Shown here: one piece after another, positions 50,301 to 58,275 of the stretch
Layout of the letters: each line of letters starts with the position of its first letter
Numbering within the stretch: the first letter of the stretch is position 1
Source of the DNA: Streptomyces sp. V3I8
Lineage (GTDB): Bacteria > Actinomycetota > Actinomycetes > Streptomycetales > Streptomycetaceae
DNA: 64,000 nt
Assembly: GCF_030817535.1 (NCBI RefSeq)
Contig: NZ_JAUSZL010000002.1
Location: forward strand, 8,184,001-8,248,000
Direction: 5' to 3'
Translations under genes and position numbers: made by a program
The notes under the pieces: generated by a model
What the model was told of the DNA's origin: nothing
Databases searched by the model: none
Seen by the model: only the letters and a program-made list of their open reading frames with translations

Positions 50301-50324
50301 ATCTTGAACTAACCAGTTCAAGAT
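50301..50324. promoter_or_regulatory. Perfect 10-bp inverted repeat operator for the TetR/hydrolase pair
   Basis: ATCTTGAACT (50301-50310) and AGTTCAAGAT (50315-50324) are perfectly complementary around AACC. It lies midway between the divergent TetR gene (start 50244) and hydrolase gene (start 50341), the usual place and size for a TetR operator. Confidence 0.8.
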
Positions 50325-50340
50325 GCGTTACGGTTGCGGC

Positions 50341-51285
50341 ATGACTGACGCTACGACCGCCGCGAATCGATCTTCGGTACAGAACCCGATCTCTGAGCTG
50401 CCCCTGTACAACCTCGCGGGCTTCGCTCACCACTGGGTCGACGCGGAAGGCATCCGACTTCATGCCGTGGAAGGCGGTCGGCCGAGCCGACCCACCGTCG
50501 TCCTGCTTGCCGGCTTCCCGCAGACCTGGTGGGCTTGGCGCAAAGTGGCGCCGGTCCTTGCCGAGCGATTCCACGTGATCGCGATCGACCTGCCGGGACA
50601 GGGCCACTCCGACCGCCCTCGAGACGGCTACGACACGCACACCGTCGCTTTGCGTGTCCAGGCTGCGGTGACCGCGCTCAACGTGTCGAAGTACTGGCTC
50701 GTCGCGCACGACATCGGGGCTTGGGTCGCCTTCTCACTGGCTCTGAAGTACGAAGAGCGCCTGCACGGTGTCGCTCTGCTTGACGCCGGCATTCCCGGCG
50801 TCAGCCTCCCGGACTCCATCCCAACGGATCCCGAACGGGCCTGGAAGACCTGGCACTTCGCGTTCCACCTGGTGCCAGATCTTCCCGAGACGCTGCTCGC
50901 CGGCCGCGAGCGTGACTACGTCGACTGGTTCTTGCGGGTCAAGACATTGGTCCCGAGCACGTTCGACAGTGCTGAGATCGACCATTACGCCGCGGCTGTC
51001 GCTGCGGAGGGCGGTCTCCGGGCGTCTCTCTCCTACTACCGCGACGCCGCCGAATCAGCCCGCAGGAATCATGACGCTCTGGATCGACAGCACTTGACCG
51101 TCCCGGTCCTGGGAATCTCCGGCTCCCACGGCTCGATCCCCGACATGGCCGCTTCCATCAGCCCCTGGGCAGACAACGTGACCGGTGTAGTCATCCCACG
51201 TTCCGGACACTTCATTCCTGACGAGCAGCCCGCCGCAGTGGTGGACGCGTTGACTGCGTTCATCGCTCACGAGCGTGTCGGGTAG
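50341..51285 (+). CDS. Alpha/beta hydrolase of the epoxide hydrolase/dehalogenase type
   Basis: This 314-residue hydrolase has oxyanion-hole motif LAGFPQTWWAW, nucleophile D124 in VAHDIGAWVAF and H290 in SGHFIPDEQP. An aspartate nucleophile is typical of epoxide hydrolases and haloalkane/fluoroacetate dehalogenases. The HG of the usual oxyanion motif is AG here, which is uncommon. The codon use is less GC-rich than around it. The divergent TetR gene and the perfect operator suggest induction by a substrate of this enzyme, perhaps a xenobiotic or antibiotic. ATG 50341 lacks a good ribosome-binding site; the ATG at 50323 is inside the operator. Confidence 0.88.
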   Translation: MTDATTAANRSSVQNPISELPLYNLAGFAHHWVDAEGIRLHAVEGGRPSRPTVVLLAGFPQTWWAWRKVAPVLAERFHVIAIDLPGQGHSDRPRDGYDTHTVALRVQAAVTALNVSKYWLVAHDIGAWVAFSLALKYEERLHGVALLDAGIPGVSLPDSIPTDPERAWKTWHFAFHLVPDLPETLLAGRERDYVDWFLRVKTLVPSTFDSAEIDHYAAAVAAEGGLRASLSYYRDAAESARRNHDALDRQHLTVPVLGISGSHGSIPDMAASISPWADNVTGVVIPRSGHFIPDEQPAAVVDALTAFIAHERVG

Positions 51286-52010
51286 TTCTGCGCTCACGGG
51301 GTGCAGCTTGCCCGGTGTCGATTTGGTGGTCGGCCCGGACGTAACTTTCGGGAAGCAGGTCGGCGATGGAGACGGCTCGGAGGCGGTCGCTTGTGCCGAC
51401 GATGACGTTGACGGCCGGGAAGCAGCCGAGAAGGATCCGGCGGCACCGGCCGCTTGGGGAACCACTCCTCGGTCGCGATCGCCCACGGCGACGACGGTGT
51501 CCAGGTCGTAAGCGCCCTGGGCGGCCGCCGCGCGTCGAGTGCTTTTCGGTCCAGTTCGGTTGGTGCAGCATACAACTGTTATTGTTTCGGGCTGAGTTGA
51601 CAGCATAAGATCGAGACAGGAAATTCCATTTTTGGCAAATTATGGCCGCTGACTCACGGGCAGGGGCAGTTGCATGGTCGCGATCCGTCCGGAACGTCGT
51701 GCGGATCCGGCCTTGGAGCGGACGTCCCGGTTCGGGCAAGGGGCAAACGCAGTGCAGGCAGGATCTCGGCGATCATGTGAGTACGGCTTGCCGGCCGCGA
51801 TTGGCCGTACGGGAGCGGGTCCTGGCCGGGTCCGGGTACCCGGCACGGGGTGCTGGGTGGTGGCTGGTGGTCAGGTGCTACGGGGCAGTCGGCTCACCCG
51901 TTGGTCAGAGATGTGAGCGAGCCGTTCTACGGGCGCTGTTGTTCCGCTGTGCGGCAGGCTGACCAATCGCCAGGTCGGCCGGGGACGACGCGCAAGAAGC
52001 CGTACGCGGT
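51286..52010. other. Unassigned stretch with AT-rich patch and decayed coding debris
   Basis: No intact gene was found in 725 bp. Fragments in changing reverse-strand frames (AYDLDTVVAVGDRD near 51490, then FPAVNVIVGTSD and RAVSIADLLPESYVRADHQI near 51330-51430) look like remains of a gene, not identified. An unusually AT-rich patch (51555-51655, including TTGACAGCATAAG and GGCAAATTATGG) resembles a promoter region of foreign DNA. No transposase or integrase sequence was recognised. Confidence 0.4.
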
Positions 52011-52118
52011 TTATTGGACGGCGTAGCCGCCCATCAGCGCCAGCCCGTACGGGCGCCCGGCGGCGAGCGCGTCGGCGAGCAGCCGCCGGTGATGCTCGGG
52101 CAGGCCGTGCAGGCTCAC
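52011..52118 (-). pseudogene. N-terminal fragment of an AbiEii/AbiGii-type nucleotidyltransferase
   Basis: A GTG at 52118 starts a 35-residue frame, LHGLPEHHRRLLADALAAGR followed by PYGLALMGGYAVQ, then stops. The LA(T)GGYAVQ ending is the first nucleotidyltransferase motif of streptomycete AbiEii-type proteins, normally followed by the metal-binding DLD. Everything after it is gone. Its start overlaps (GTGA) the stop of the preceding fragment, so a once-coupled pair of genes is left as two stubs. Confidence 0.55.
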
Positions 52119-52282
52119 GCGCCGCGGGGATGGTCTGCGTCAATGCCGCCCTCGAACCGGCCCAGCGTGCGCATCAAATGCACCTCGGTGTCGAACTCCG
52201 CCCAGCTGAAGTCCGAGAACAGCCACTCCTCGGCGTCCTCGGCCTGGGCACCGGGCCAAGGCGTGCGCGTGCTGGTCGAGCC
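52115..52282 (-). pseudogene. C-terminal fragment of an unknown gene
   Basis: Directly after the MerR stop the same frame encodes AEDAEEWLFSDFSWAEFDTE followed by VHLMRTLGRFEGGIDADHPRG and a stop that overlaps the AbiEii-fragment start by 4 bp. No start codon of its own is seen. It looks like the 3' end of the antitoxin-side or partner gene that once preceded the nucleotidyltransferase, but I do not recognise the family. Confidence 0.4.
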
Positions 52283-52657
52283 TCAGACCCCCGCGGTCTC
52301 GCCGGCCGGCCGTGTCGCGCCGAACTCGGCGGCGGAGAGGACGGAGTCCAGTCGGGCTCGCGTGGCGGCAAGATCCCGCATGTGATCGTCGAGGCGGTCC
52401 CGCTCCGCGCGAAGCCGGGCGATCATCTCCGGGCCGGCGATACCGGTGTGCACGCACGGCAGGAACTCCACGATCGTCCGGCTGCTCAGCCCGGCAGCGT
52501 AGAGGAGCTGGATCCACCGCACTCGCTCGACCGTGTCCGGGGTGTAGAGGCGCTGCCCACCTGTGCTGCGGCTCGACGCGATGAGCTGCTGCTGCTCGTA
52601 GTAGCGCAGCGCCCGCGTGCTCACTCCCGCGGCCGATGCCACCTCGCCGATTCGCAT
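52283..52657 (-). CDS. MerR-family regulator
   Basis: This is a 124-residue MerR protein: MRIGEVASAAGVSTRALRYY is the DNA-binding head, QLIASSRSTGGQRLY the wing, and a coiled helix (MIARLRAERDRLDDHMRDLA) the dimerisation part. No cysteine metal-binding pattern of metal-sensing MerRs is seen in the tail; the C-terminus is short, as in small-molecule or redox responders. ATG 52657 has GAGGGAGC upstream. It is divergent from the small monooxygenase gene, with a perfect 16-bp palindrome between them. Confidence 0.9.
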   Translation of the reverse strand: MRIGEVASAAGVSTRALRYYEQQQLIASSRSTGGQRLYTPDTVERVRWIQLLYAAGLSSRTIVEFLPCVHTGIAGPEMIARLRAERDRLDDHMRDLAATRARLDSVLSAAEFGATRPAGETAGV

Positions 52658-52737
52658 CCCGTCGCTCCCTCTGCTCCGCATGTCGCTGGGTCCCGGTTGC
52701 TGTCGGGCCGTCCCGGGGTTCGTCACCTGACTTGCCT

Positions 52738-52753
52738 TTGACGTTAACGTCAA
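52738..52753. promoter_or_regulatory. Perfect 16-bp palindrome TTGACGTTAACGTCAA
   Basis: A 16-base perfect dyad lies between the divergent MerR gene and the monooxygenase gene (64 bp before the ATG at 52817). MerR proteins bind such dyads inside the spacer of the promoter they control. A TTGCCT hexamer at 52732 could be the -35 for the monooxygenase. Confidence 0.75.
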
Positions 52754-52816
52754 CTTTTACACTCCGGTAGCCGGCCATCAGAACCGGCGGAACCGACCAT
52801 GACGGAGTAGGACCTC

Positions 52817-53167
52817 ATGAGCACTGACGACACGACACCCGACGGCCTCATCCCCGCCGCCATCCTCGCCTCGGACACGCCAGTCGCGGTATATGGATAC
52901 GCCCGGGCCAAGGCGGGCGGGGAGGGCCGGATGCTGGGCGAGATCCAGGCGATTATCGGCCTCACCCGCAAGGAGGACGGATGCGAGCAGTACGTGGTGC
53001 ACACCACGCCGGACCAGCCGGGCGCCTTCGCCTTCTACGAGCGCTGGTCCTCCGGCGCCCACCTGCTGGCGCACGTTTCGCAGCCGTTCATGCAGACGTA
53101 CTTCGCCGCCATCGCGGGCCTGGTCGAGGGGGAACTGGAGGCCCACTGGCTGCACCCCCTCTCCTGA
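52817..53167 (+). CDS. Small antibiotic-biosynthesis-monooxygenase (ABM) family protein
   Basis: This 116-residue ferredoxin-like protein is related to YgiN/ActVA-Orf6-type quinol monooxygenases. Its blocks are AVYGYARAKAGGEGRM, IIGLTRKEDGCEQYVVHTT and FAFYERWSSGAHLLAHV, and a late LVEGELEAHWLHPL. These cofactor-free enzymes form dimers and oxidise quinols or aromatic polyketides. Induction by the divergent MerR regulator is implied by the shared palindrome. A GGAGTAGG ribosome-binding site lies just upstream. Confidence 0.88.
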   Translation: MSTDDTTPDGLIPAAILASDTPVAVYGYARAKAGGEGRMLGEIQAIIGLTRKEDGCEQYVVHTTPDQPGAFAFYERWSSGAHLLAHVSQPFMQTYFAAIAGLVEGELEAHWLHPLS

Positions 53168-53178
53168 CCCACGGCACA

Positions 53179-53209
53179 CGGCTGGCCCCGCGCCACGCGG
53201 GGCCAGCCG
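53179..53209. terminator. 14-bp perfect hairpin after the ABM gene
   Basis: The arms 53179-53192 and 53196-53209 are perfectly complementary with a 3-base loop, 11 bp after the stop. Confidence 0.9.
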
Positions 53210-53309
53210 CATCCGGATCGCCGTCCGCGACGGCGCGGCATGCGGGCAGAGGTGTATGGCTGCTGGCCGGTCCACGCTGCGGGCCGCCTGTCGGCAAAGG
53301 ACGGCGAGC

Positions 53310-53940
53310 TCAAGCGGTCAGCGCATCACTGCTGTTCAGGAGGTCGGCGTAGACCTCTGCCGGGGTGCGGTATCCGTGGGTCTTGCGCGGGCGGTGGTTG
53401 AGTTCGTGAGCCATGGCGTCCAGGTCGGCCTGGCTGAACGTGCGGAGGTCGGCGCCCTTGGGGAGGTACTGCCGAAGCAGCCGGTTGGTGTTCTCGTTGG
53501 TGCCGCGTTGCCACGGGCTGCGCGGCTTGCAGAGGTAGATCGGCATCCTGGTCTCGGTGGTGATGGCCTGGTGCTCGGAGATCCCCCGGCCGCGGTCCCA
53601 GGTGAGCGTCCGCCGCAGGTGGGGCGGGATGCCGAGGAGGCTCCTGGTGAGGTGTGGGGTGACCTGCTGGGCCCTTGATGCCGTCCGGCAGCGCGACGAT
53701 GGTCGTGTAGCGGCTGGTGCGCTCGACGAGGGTGGCGACCGCCGAGTGCCTGGCGTCCATCACGAGGTCGCCCTCCCAATGGCCGGGGGCCTTGCGGTCC
53801 TCGACCCCGGCGGGGCGGGCGGTGATGGACACCATGCCGCGGATGATGCCCCGCCCGGTGGGCTGGCGGGCAATCTTCGGGCGGCGAGCAGTGCGCGGAG
53901 TTTCAGGACGGCTTCGGCGCCGGCGCTCCGCCCGGCCGTC
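53310..53940 (-). pseudogene. Degenerate IS30-family transposase (C-terminal half)
   Basis: The reverse strand carries the catalytic half of an IS30 transposase: RPAGVEDRKAPGHWEGDLVM (first Asp), HSAVATLVERTSRYTTIVAL, then after a one-base frameshift near 53670 the conserved RSPWQRGTNENTNRLLRQYL (catalytic Glu) and the ending HGYRTPAEVYADLLNSSDAL. The N-terminal DNA-binding half is lost. The shift is an extra G in a GGG run. An IS30 remnant of this kind cannot move on its own. It lies between the MerR module and the MDMPI gene. Confidence 0.85.
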
Positions 53941-54000
53941 GACGCGTTCGTCCGACAAATTCGCCACCCGGCGGCCGGAGCGCCGTGATACACAACCGAC

Positions 54001-54774
54001 GTGCAAAACATCTTGGAGTTCCCCGAGGTTCTACGGCTGATCGAAGACCGCTCAGCCGCGTTCCGCGCCGCGATAGCGTCCGCCCCCGACCTTGACGTTC
54101 AGGTCCCGACCTGCCCGGACTGGACGCTGCGCGAACTGGCGCAGCACCTCGGCGACGGCCGCCGCCGCCAGGCCGCCATCGTCGCGGCGGGCCCGGGTGC
54201 TGAGCCCCCGGCGAAGACGGACCCGAAGGGCGCCCCGACCGCGCCCCTCGACCGCGAAGCCCTGGACGCCTGGCTCGCCGAGTCGACCGAGCTCATGCTC
54301 GACGCGATGCGCGGGGCCGACCCGGACCGCGGCTGCTGGACCTGGTGGGGCCGCTCGCAGGCCCCGGAGACCAGCGGAGCCGTGGCCCGGCACCAGATCC
54401 AGGAGATCGCCGTCCACACCTACGACGCCCAGCTCACCCAGGGGGCCGCACAGCCGCTGCCGACGGACGTCGCGGTCGAGGGCGTCGACGAGTTCCTGAC
54501 GACCGTCGCGGCGACGACCGTCCCCTGGCCGTTCACGCCGGCGACCATCGACCTGCACACGACCGAGGGCCGTTCCTGGCGCCTGACCCTCAACGCCGAC
54601 GGCGTCCGCTGCGACGACCTCGCCGCCGACGCGGAACCGGGCGACATGGCGATGCGAGGCGCAGCGAGCGAACTGGTCCTCTACTTCTACGAGCGCGTCC
54701 CGCTCGACGGCCTGGAGACCACGGGCAACACCGAGCCCATGGAGCAGCTCGCAGACTGGGACCCGAACGCGTAA
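54001..54774 (+). CDS. Maleylpyruvate isomerase family, mycothiol-dependent enzyme
   Basis: This 257-residue protein of the DinB/MDMPI superfamily has the N-terminal helical domain (VQVPTCPDWTLRELAQHLGD, containing the first metal His). The second motif is ARHQIQEIAVHTYDAQL, with His and Asp for the metal. The C-terminal MDMPI domain ends FYERVPLDGLETTGNTEPME. Actinobacteria use mycothiol in place of glutathione. The substrate is not known. The GTG at 54001 has no clear ribosome-binding site, and the gene starts within about 60 bp of the IS30 remnant, so its promoter may be new. Confidence 0.85.
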   Translation: MQNILEFPEVLRLIEDRSAAFRAAIASAPDLDVQVPTCPDWTLRELAQHLGDGRRRQAAIVAAGPGAEPPAKTDPKGAPTAPLDREALDAWLAESTELMLDAMRGADPDRGCWTWWGRSQAPETSGAVARHQIQEIAVHTYDAQLTQGAAQPLPTDVAVEGVDEFLTTVAATTVPWPFTPATIDLHTTEGRSWRLTLNADGVRCDDLAADAEPGDMAMRGAASELVLYFYERVPLDGLETTGNTEPMEQLADWDPNA

Positions 54775-55025
54775 AAAGCGCACTTGTGACGCATCTGTCG
54801 GTGGTGCGCGCGCTCCTGCGCGCGCCACTGGGCCCGGGGTGCGGACAACGCGCGGCTGCGGGCAGGCTGTTCAAAGGCGAAAGGTGCGCCGCAGGCAGGA
54901 GTCGACCGTACGGGCGTCCTTGCAGCCCGCGGCCTCGGCCACGGCGCGCCCTTGGCCTCGGCCTGGGTGCGGGTGAACGAGCCGTCCGGGCCGACGCAGC
55001 CCACGCTCTGCACGGATCGCCACCG

Positions 55026-56099
55026 TCACGCTGTCCGGGCCAGGTCCTGGGGCTCCACACCATGGGCGAAGGGCATGCCCCGGGCGTAGCGGGTGATCTC
55101 GGCGGATGCGTAGTCGGCCATGCGGCCCAGCTCGCTGCCCAGCGAGCCAGCGATGTGCGGGGTCAGGAGCACGTTCGGCAGCCGGAACAGCGGTGATTCG
55201 GCGGGCAGTGTCTCGGGGTCGGTGACGTCGAGGACTGCCTGGATGCGTCCGGACGTCAGGTGGGTGAGGAGCGCGTCCGTGTCGACCAGGGAGCCGCGTG
55301 CGGTGTTGATCAGTGTGGCCCCGTCGGACAGCAGGGCCAGCCGCCTGGCGTCGAACATGTGGTGTGTTTCGGGTAGTTGGGGGGCGTGGATGGAGATGAC
55401 CTGACTGAGCCGGGTCAGTTCGTCGAGGCCGACGGGCCGCGCCCCGAGACGGACGGCACCGGCGTCGTCCAGATAGGGGTCGTGGACCAGGACGGTGAAA
55501 TCGAACGGCCGCAGCAGTTCGATCACGCGCCGGCCGGTGCGCGAGGCGCCGACGATGCCAACGACCCGCCGGTAGTTGCCGTGACCGGCGAAGTAGGGCA
55601 GCAGCGGGTACGGGGCGCGCCGATCACGGTAGGCACCCGCGCTCTCCAGGATCCGTTTGCCGGTGAGGAGGATCGCGGCCAACGTGTACTCGGCGACCGG
55701 CAGCGCGTTGGCCGATGCGGCACTGGACACGGTGATGCCGCGCTCCCACACGGCGTCGGTCACATGGTGCTTGACGGACCCTGCGGCGTGGACGACGGCC
55801 CGTAGTCGGGGCATCGCCGCGAGCGCTTGCTCCGTCAGCGGCGGACATCCCCAGTGGGTGAGCAGCACTTCTGTCCGGCCGAGGGTAGTGGCGGCGGAGG
55901 GGTCCGCGAAGTTGGTGACCAGCAGGTTCGGATCGAGGTCGGCCACCTCGCGAAGCAGGTCGATGGCGCCCTCGTCGCGCAGGGCGTCGCGGGTCTCCCG
56001 CGACATCGCGAGGGCGGTGCGGGGACGCCGCGGACGGGGGCTGGGCGCGAGCGGGGGAAGGACCTTGGCGGCCGGCGCCGTCGTGTGCCGTGCGGTCAT
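55026..56099 (-). CDS. D-isomer-specific 2-hydroxyacid dehydrogenase family protein
   Basis: This 357-residue NAD-dependent enzyme has the Rossmann core GIVGASRTGRRVIELL. Catalytic Arg is in NTARGSLVDTDAL, Glu in DVTDPETLP and His in LTPHIAGSLGSE, the classical triad of the D-2-hydroxyacid dehydrogenases. The opening is longer than usual (Pro/Arg-rich). It is the last gene of a sugar importer operon (2 bp after the permease stop), so its substrate is likely a uronate-derived or sugar-acid intermediate. ATG 56099 is the start. Confidence 0.88.
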   Translation of the reverse strand: MTARHTTAPAAKVLPPLAPSPRPRRPRTALAMSRETRDALRDEGAIDLLREVADLDPNLLVTNFADPSAATTLGRTEVLLTHWGCPPLTEQALAAMPRLRAVVHAAGSVKHHVTDAVWERGITVSSAASANALPVAEYTLAAILLTGKRILESAGAYRDRRAPYPLLPYFAGHGNYRRVVGIVGASRTGRRVIELLRPFDFTVLVHDPYLDDAGAVRLGARPVGLDELTRLSQVISIHAPQLPETHHMFDARRLALLSDGATLINTARGSLVDTDALLTHLTSGRIQAVLDVTDPETLPAESPLFRLPNVLLTPHIAGSLGSELGRMADYASAEITRYARGMPFAHGVEPQDLARTA

Positions 56100-56101
56100 C
56101 G

Positions 56102-57059
56102 TCACTTCACCGCGCCCGCGGTGAGCCCGGAGCGCCAGAAGCGCTGGAGACAGACGAAGGCGATGATCAGGGGAAGGACCGAGACCAGCGCCCCCACGAT
56201 CGTCAGCATGTAGAACTCCGGGTTCTGCTGGGAGGACTTGCTCCAGATCGCCAGGCCGAGGGTGACGGGGTAGAGCTTGTCGTTGCTCAGCATGTACAGC
56301 GGCAGGACGAAGTTGTTCCAGCTCGAGGTGAAGGTGAAGAGGAACAGGGTGACGAAGCCGGGCGCGATCATCGGCAGGCCGACCGAGCGGAAGACGCGCC
56401 ACTCTCCCGCGCCATCCATCCGGGCGGCCTCGATCACCTCGTCGGGGATGTACCCCTCGGAGAAGACCCCGGGCGAGGTAGACGCCGAATGGGTTGACCA
56501 GCAGGGGGACCAGGACGGCCCAGTAGGTGTTGTCCAGGCCCGCCTTGCTGGCCAGCAGGTACTGGGGCAGCACGAGGACGGCACTCGGCACGAGGACGCC
56601 TAGCAGCACTATGCCGAACAGCTTCTCCTTGTGCGGGAAGTCGTACTTGTCGAAGGCGTAGCCGACGGCCGTGCTGACGAGGGTGGAGGCCAGGCAGCCC
56701 AGGCCGAAGTACAGGATGCTGTTGAGCAGCCAACGCCCGTAGATTCCGTCGCCGTAGGTGAACAGGTCACCGAGGTTGGCGAAGAGATTGAAGTCGGCGA
56801 AGGTGAATCCGCCGGTGCCGACGAGATCACCGTGGTCCTTCGTGCTGGCGACGAACAGCCAGGTCAGGGGCACCAGGGTGTAACAGGCGAAGACGGCGAG
56901 GAGGCCGTTGACGACGGCCTTGGCGGTCCACGAGCGGCTCGGGCGGGCGTGGCCCCGGCCGCCTGGGCGTGGGCCGGGCGGCCGGGTTCGTATCTTGGGT
57001 CCGCTCCCCTCGCCGGCCGTGCGGGGGGAGGGCTGCCCGGTGACGGTGTGCGTGGTCAT
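56102..57059 (-). pseudogene. Sugar ABC permease (MalG-type) with a one-base frameshift
   Basis: The gene starts at ATG 57059 and encodes a MalG-type permease (VNGLLAVFACYTLVPLTWLF, NSILYFGLGCLASTL, the PQYLLASKAG loop). Near 56467-56473 one extra base in CCCCGGG shifts the frame. The coupling loop EGYIPDEVIEAARMDGAG and the last two spans, ending LQRFWRSGLTAGAVK, continue in the other frame to 56102. If real, the transport system would be broken; if an artefact of sequencing, the gene is intact. Both neighbours look functional and the shift is in a homopolymer, so an assembly error is at least as likely. Confidence 0.8.
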
Positions 57060-57976
57060 GCTGCCTTCCAGCGGTTGCCGAGCTTGGTGACTGCGTAGGA
57101 CAGGAGGCCGGCCAGGAGAGCGATCAGGACCGCCGCCGCGGAGGCGAGGCCGGGCTGGTGATCGACGAACGCCGTCTTGTGCACGTACATCACGGGTGAC
57201 CAGTCGCGGTTGATGGCCTCTGACTGGGTCGTGAGCATGTAGGGCTCGTTGAAGAGCTGGATGGCGCCGACGCAGGTGAACAGGAGGCTGAGGACCAGGG
57301 CGGAACGAATGTGGGGAACCTTGATCTGTAGCGCGGTACGAACCGCCCCGGCGCCGTCCATCGTGGCCGCTTCGAGTGTCTCCCGAGGGATCGCCTGGAG
57401 CGCCGCGTAGAGGATCACCATGTTATATCCGACATAATGCCAGGTCACGATGTTGACGACCGAGGGGACGGCCAGCGGCGCGGAGAAGAAGTCCACGCTG
57501 ACGCCTGCGGAGCCGAGCCAGTCCATGACCGGGCTGAGGCTGGGGGAGTACAGGTAGACCCAGATGATCGCCGCGATGACGGTAGGCACCGTGTAGGGCA
57601 GGAAGAGGGCGAGCTGGAACAGCCGCTTGGCCCGTGCGACGGTCGAGTCCAGCAGCAGGGCGAGCAACAGTGCCGTGCAGGTCATGAGCGGGATGTAGAT
57701 CGCCACGTAGGCGGCGACGTTCAGGAACGAGGCGCGCAGGGCCGTGTCGCCGAGTGCGTCGGCGTAGTTGCCGAGGCCGACGAAGACGCTCTCGGTGCCG
57801 CCGAAGCCGAGACCGGAGGACTCTTCCTTGAACAGGCTGGTCCAGAGCGCGTAGCCGATGGGAGCGACCATGACGAGCGTGAAGAGGACGAAGAAAGGCA
57901 CGAGGTAGGCCGCGGCGGCCCGCTGTCGGGCGCGTCCGGCCGAGGGGCGAACAGGGGCTGGGGCCGGAACTGTCAT
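57056..57976 (-). CDS. Sugar ABC permease, MalF-type
   Basis: This 306-residue permease has about six membrane spans (AYLVPFFVLFTLVMVAPIGY first). The coupling loop is ETLEAATMDGAGAVRTALQI, followed by KVPHIRSALVLSL. ATG 57976 has AGGAG upstream. Its stop overlaps the next permease's start by 4 bp (ATGA at 57056-57059). It belongs to a binding protein encoded about 300 bp upstream. The spacer between them (57977-58275) has no clear gene; it holds two related ACCAGGTC elements near 58175 and 58223. Confidence 0.93.
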   Translation of the reverse strand: MTVPAPAPVRPSAGRARQRAAAAYLVPFFVLFTLVMVAPIGYALWTSLFKEESSGLGFGGTESVFVGLGNYADALGDTALRASFLNVAAYVAIYIPLMTCTALLLALLLDSTVARAKRLFQLALFLPYTVPTVIAAIIWVYLYSPSLSPVMDWLGSAGVSVDFFSAPLAVPSVVNIVTWHYVGYNMVILYAALQAIPRETLEAATMDGAGAVRTALQIKVPHIRSALVLSLLFTCVGAIQLFNEPYMLTTQSEAINRDWSPVMYVHKTAFVDHQPGLASAAAVLIALLAGLLSYAVTKLGNRWKAA

Positions 57977-58275
57977 GAAGTTCTCCTGACCTCGGCGCCC
58001 GGGGCAGCGGGGCCGGAACAGTGGTGGATCAGGGGGCGAGACGGCCGGATGGGGCAGGCCGAGGTGGTGTGCCGCGGGGGCGACGTGCCTGAGATGGCGG
58101 GGGTGGCGGCTTTCGGGGCGTGTCGACGTGCGGCGAGGGGGGCTTCCGCGGCGCTCGCGCCACCCGGGCCGCCACCAGGTCAGGCACTTCTGCGGCACCC
58201 ATCCGCGGCCAGTGGCCGCCGCACCAGGTCGGGCCGGGGCCGGGCCGGTATGTCGCGGGTCCGCCGGGCACGGGG

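Noticed and set aside
54775..55025. A possible short gene between the MDMPI protein and the dehydrogenase
   Set aside because: A reverse-strand frame (GCVGPDGSFTRTQAEAKGAP) looks superficially coding but lacks conserved features and does not match a known domain.
58029..58271. A possible 80-residue protein on the reverse strand between the importer binding protein and permease
   Set aside because: Pro/Arg/Gly-rich composition, no ribosome-binding site and no recognisable family. It is more likely an ordinary spacer.
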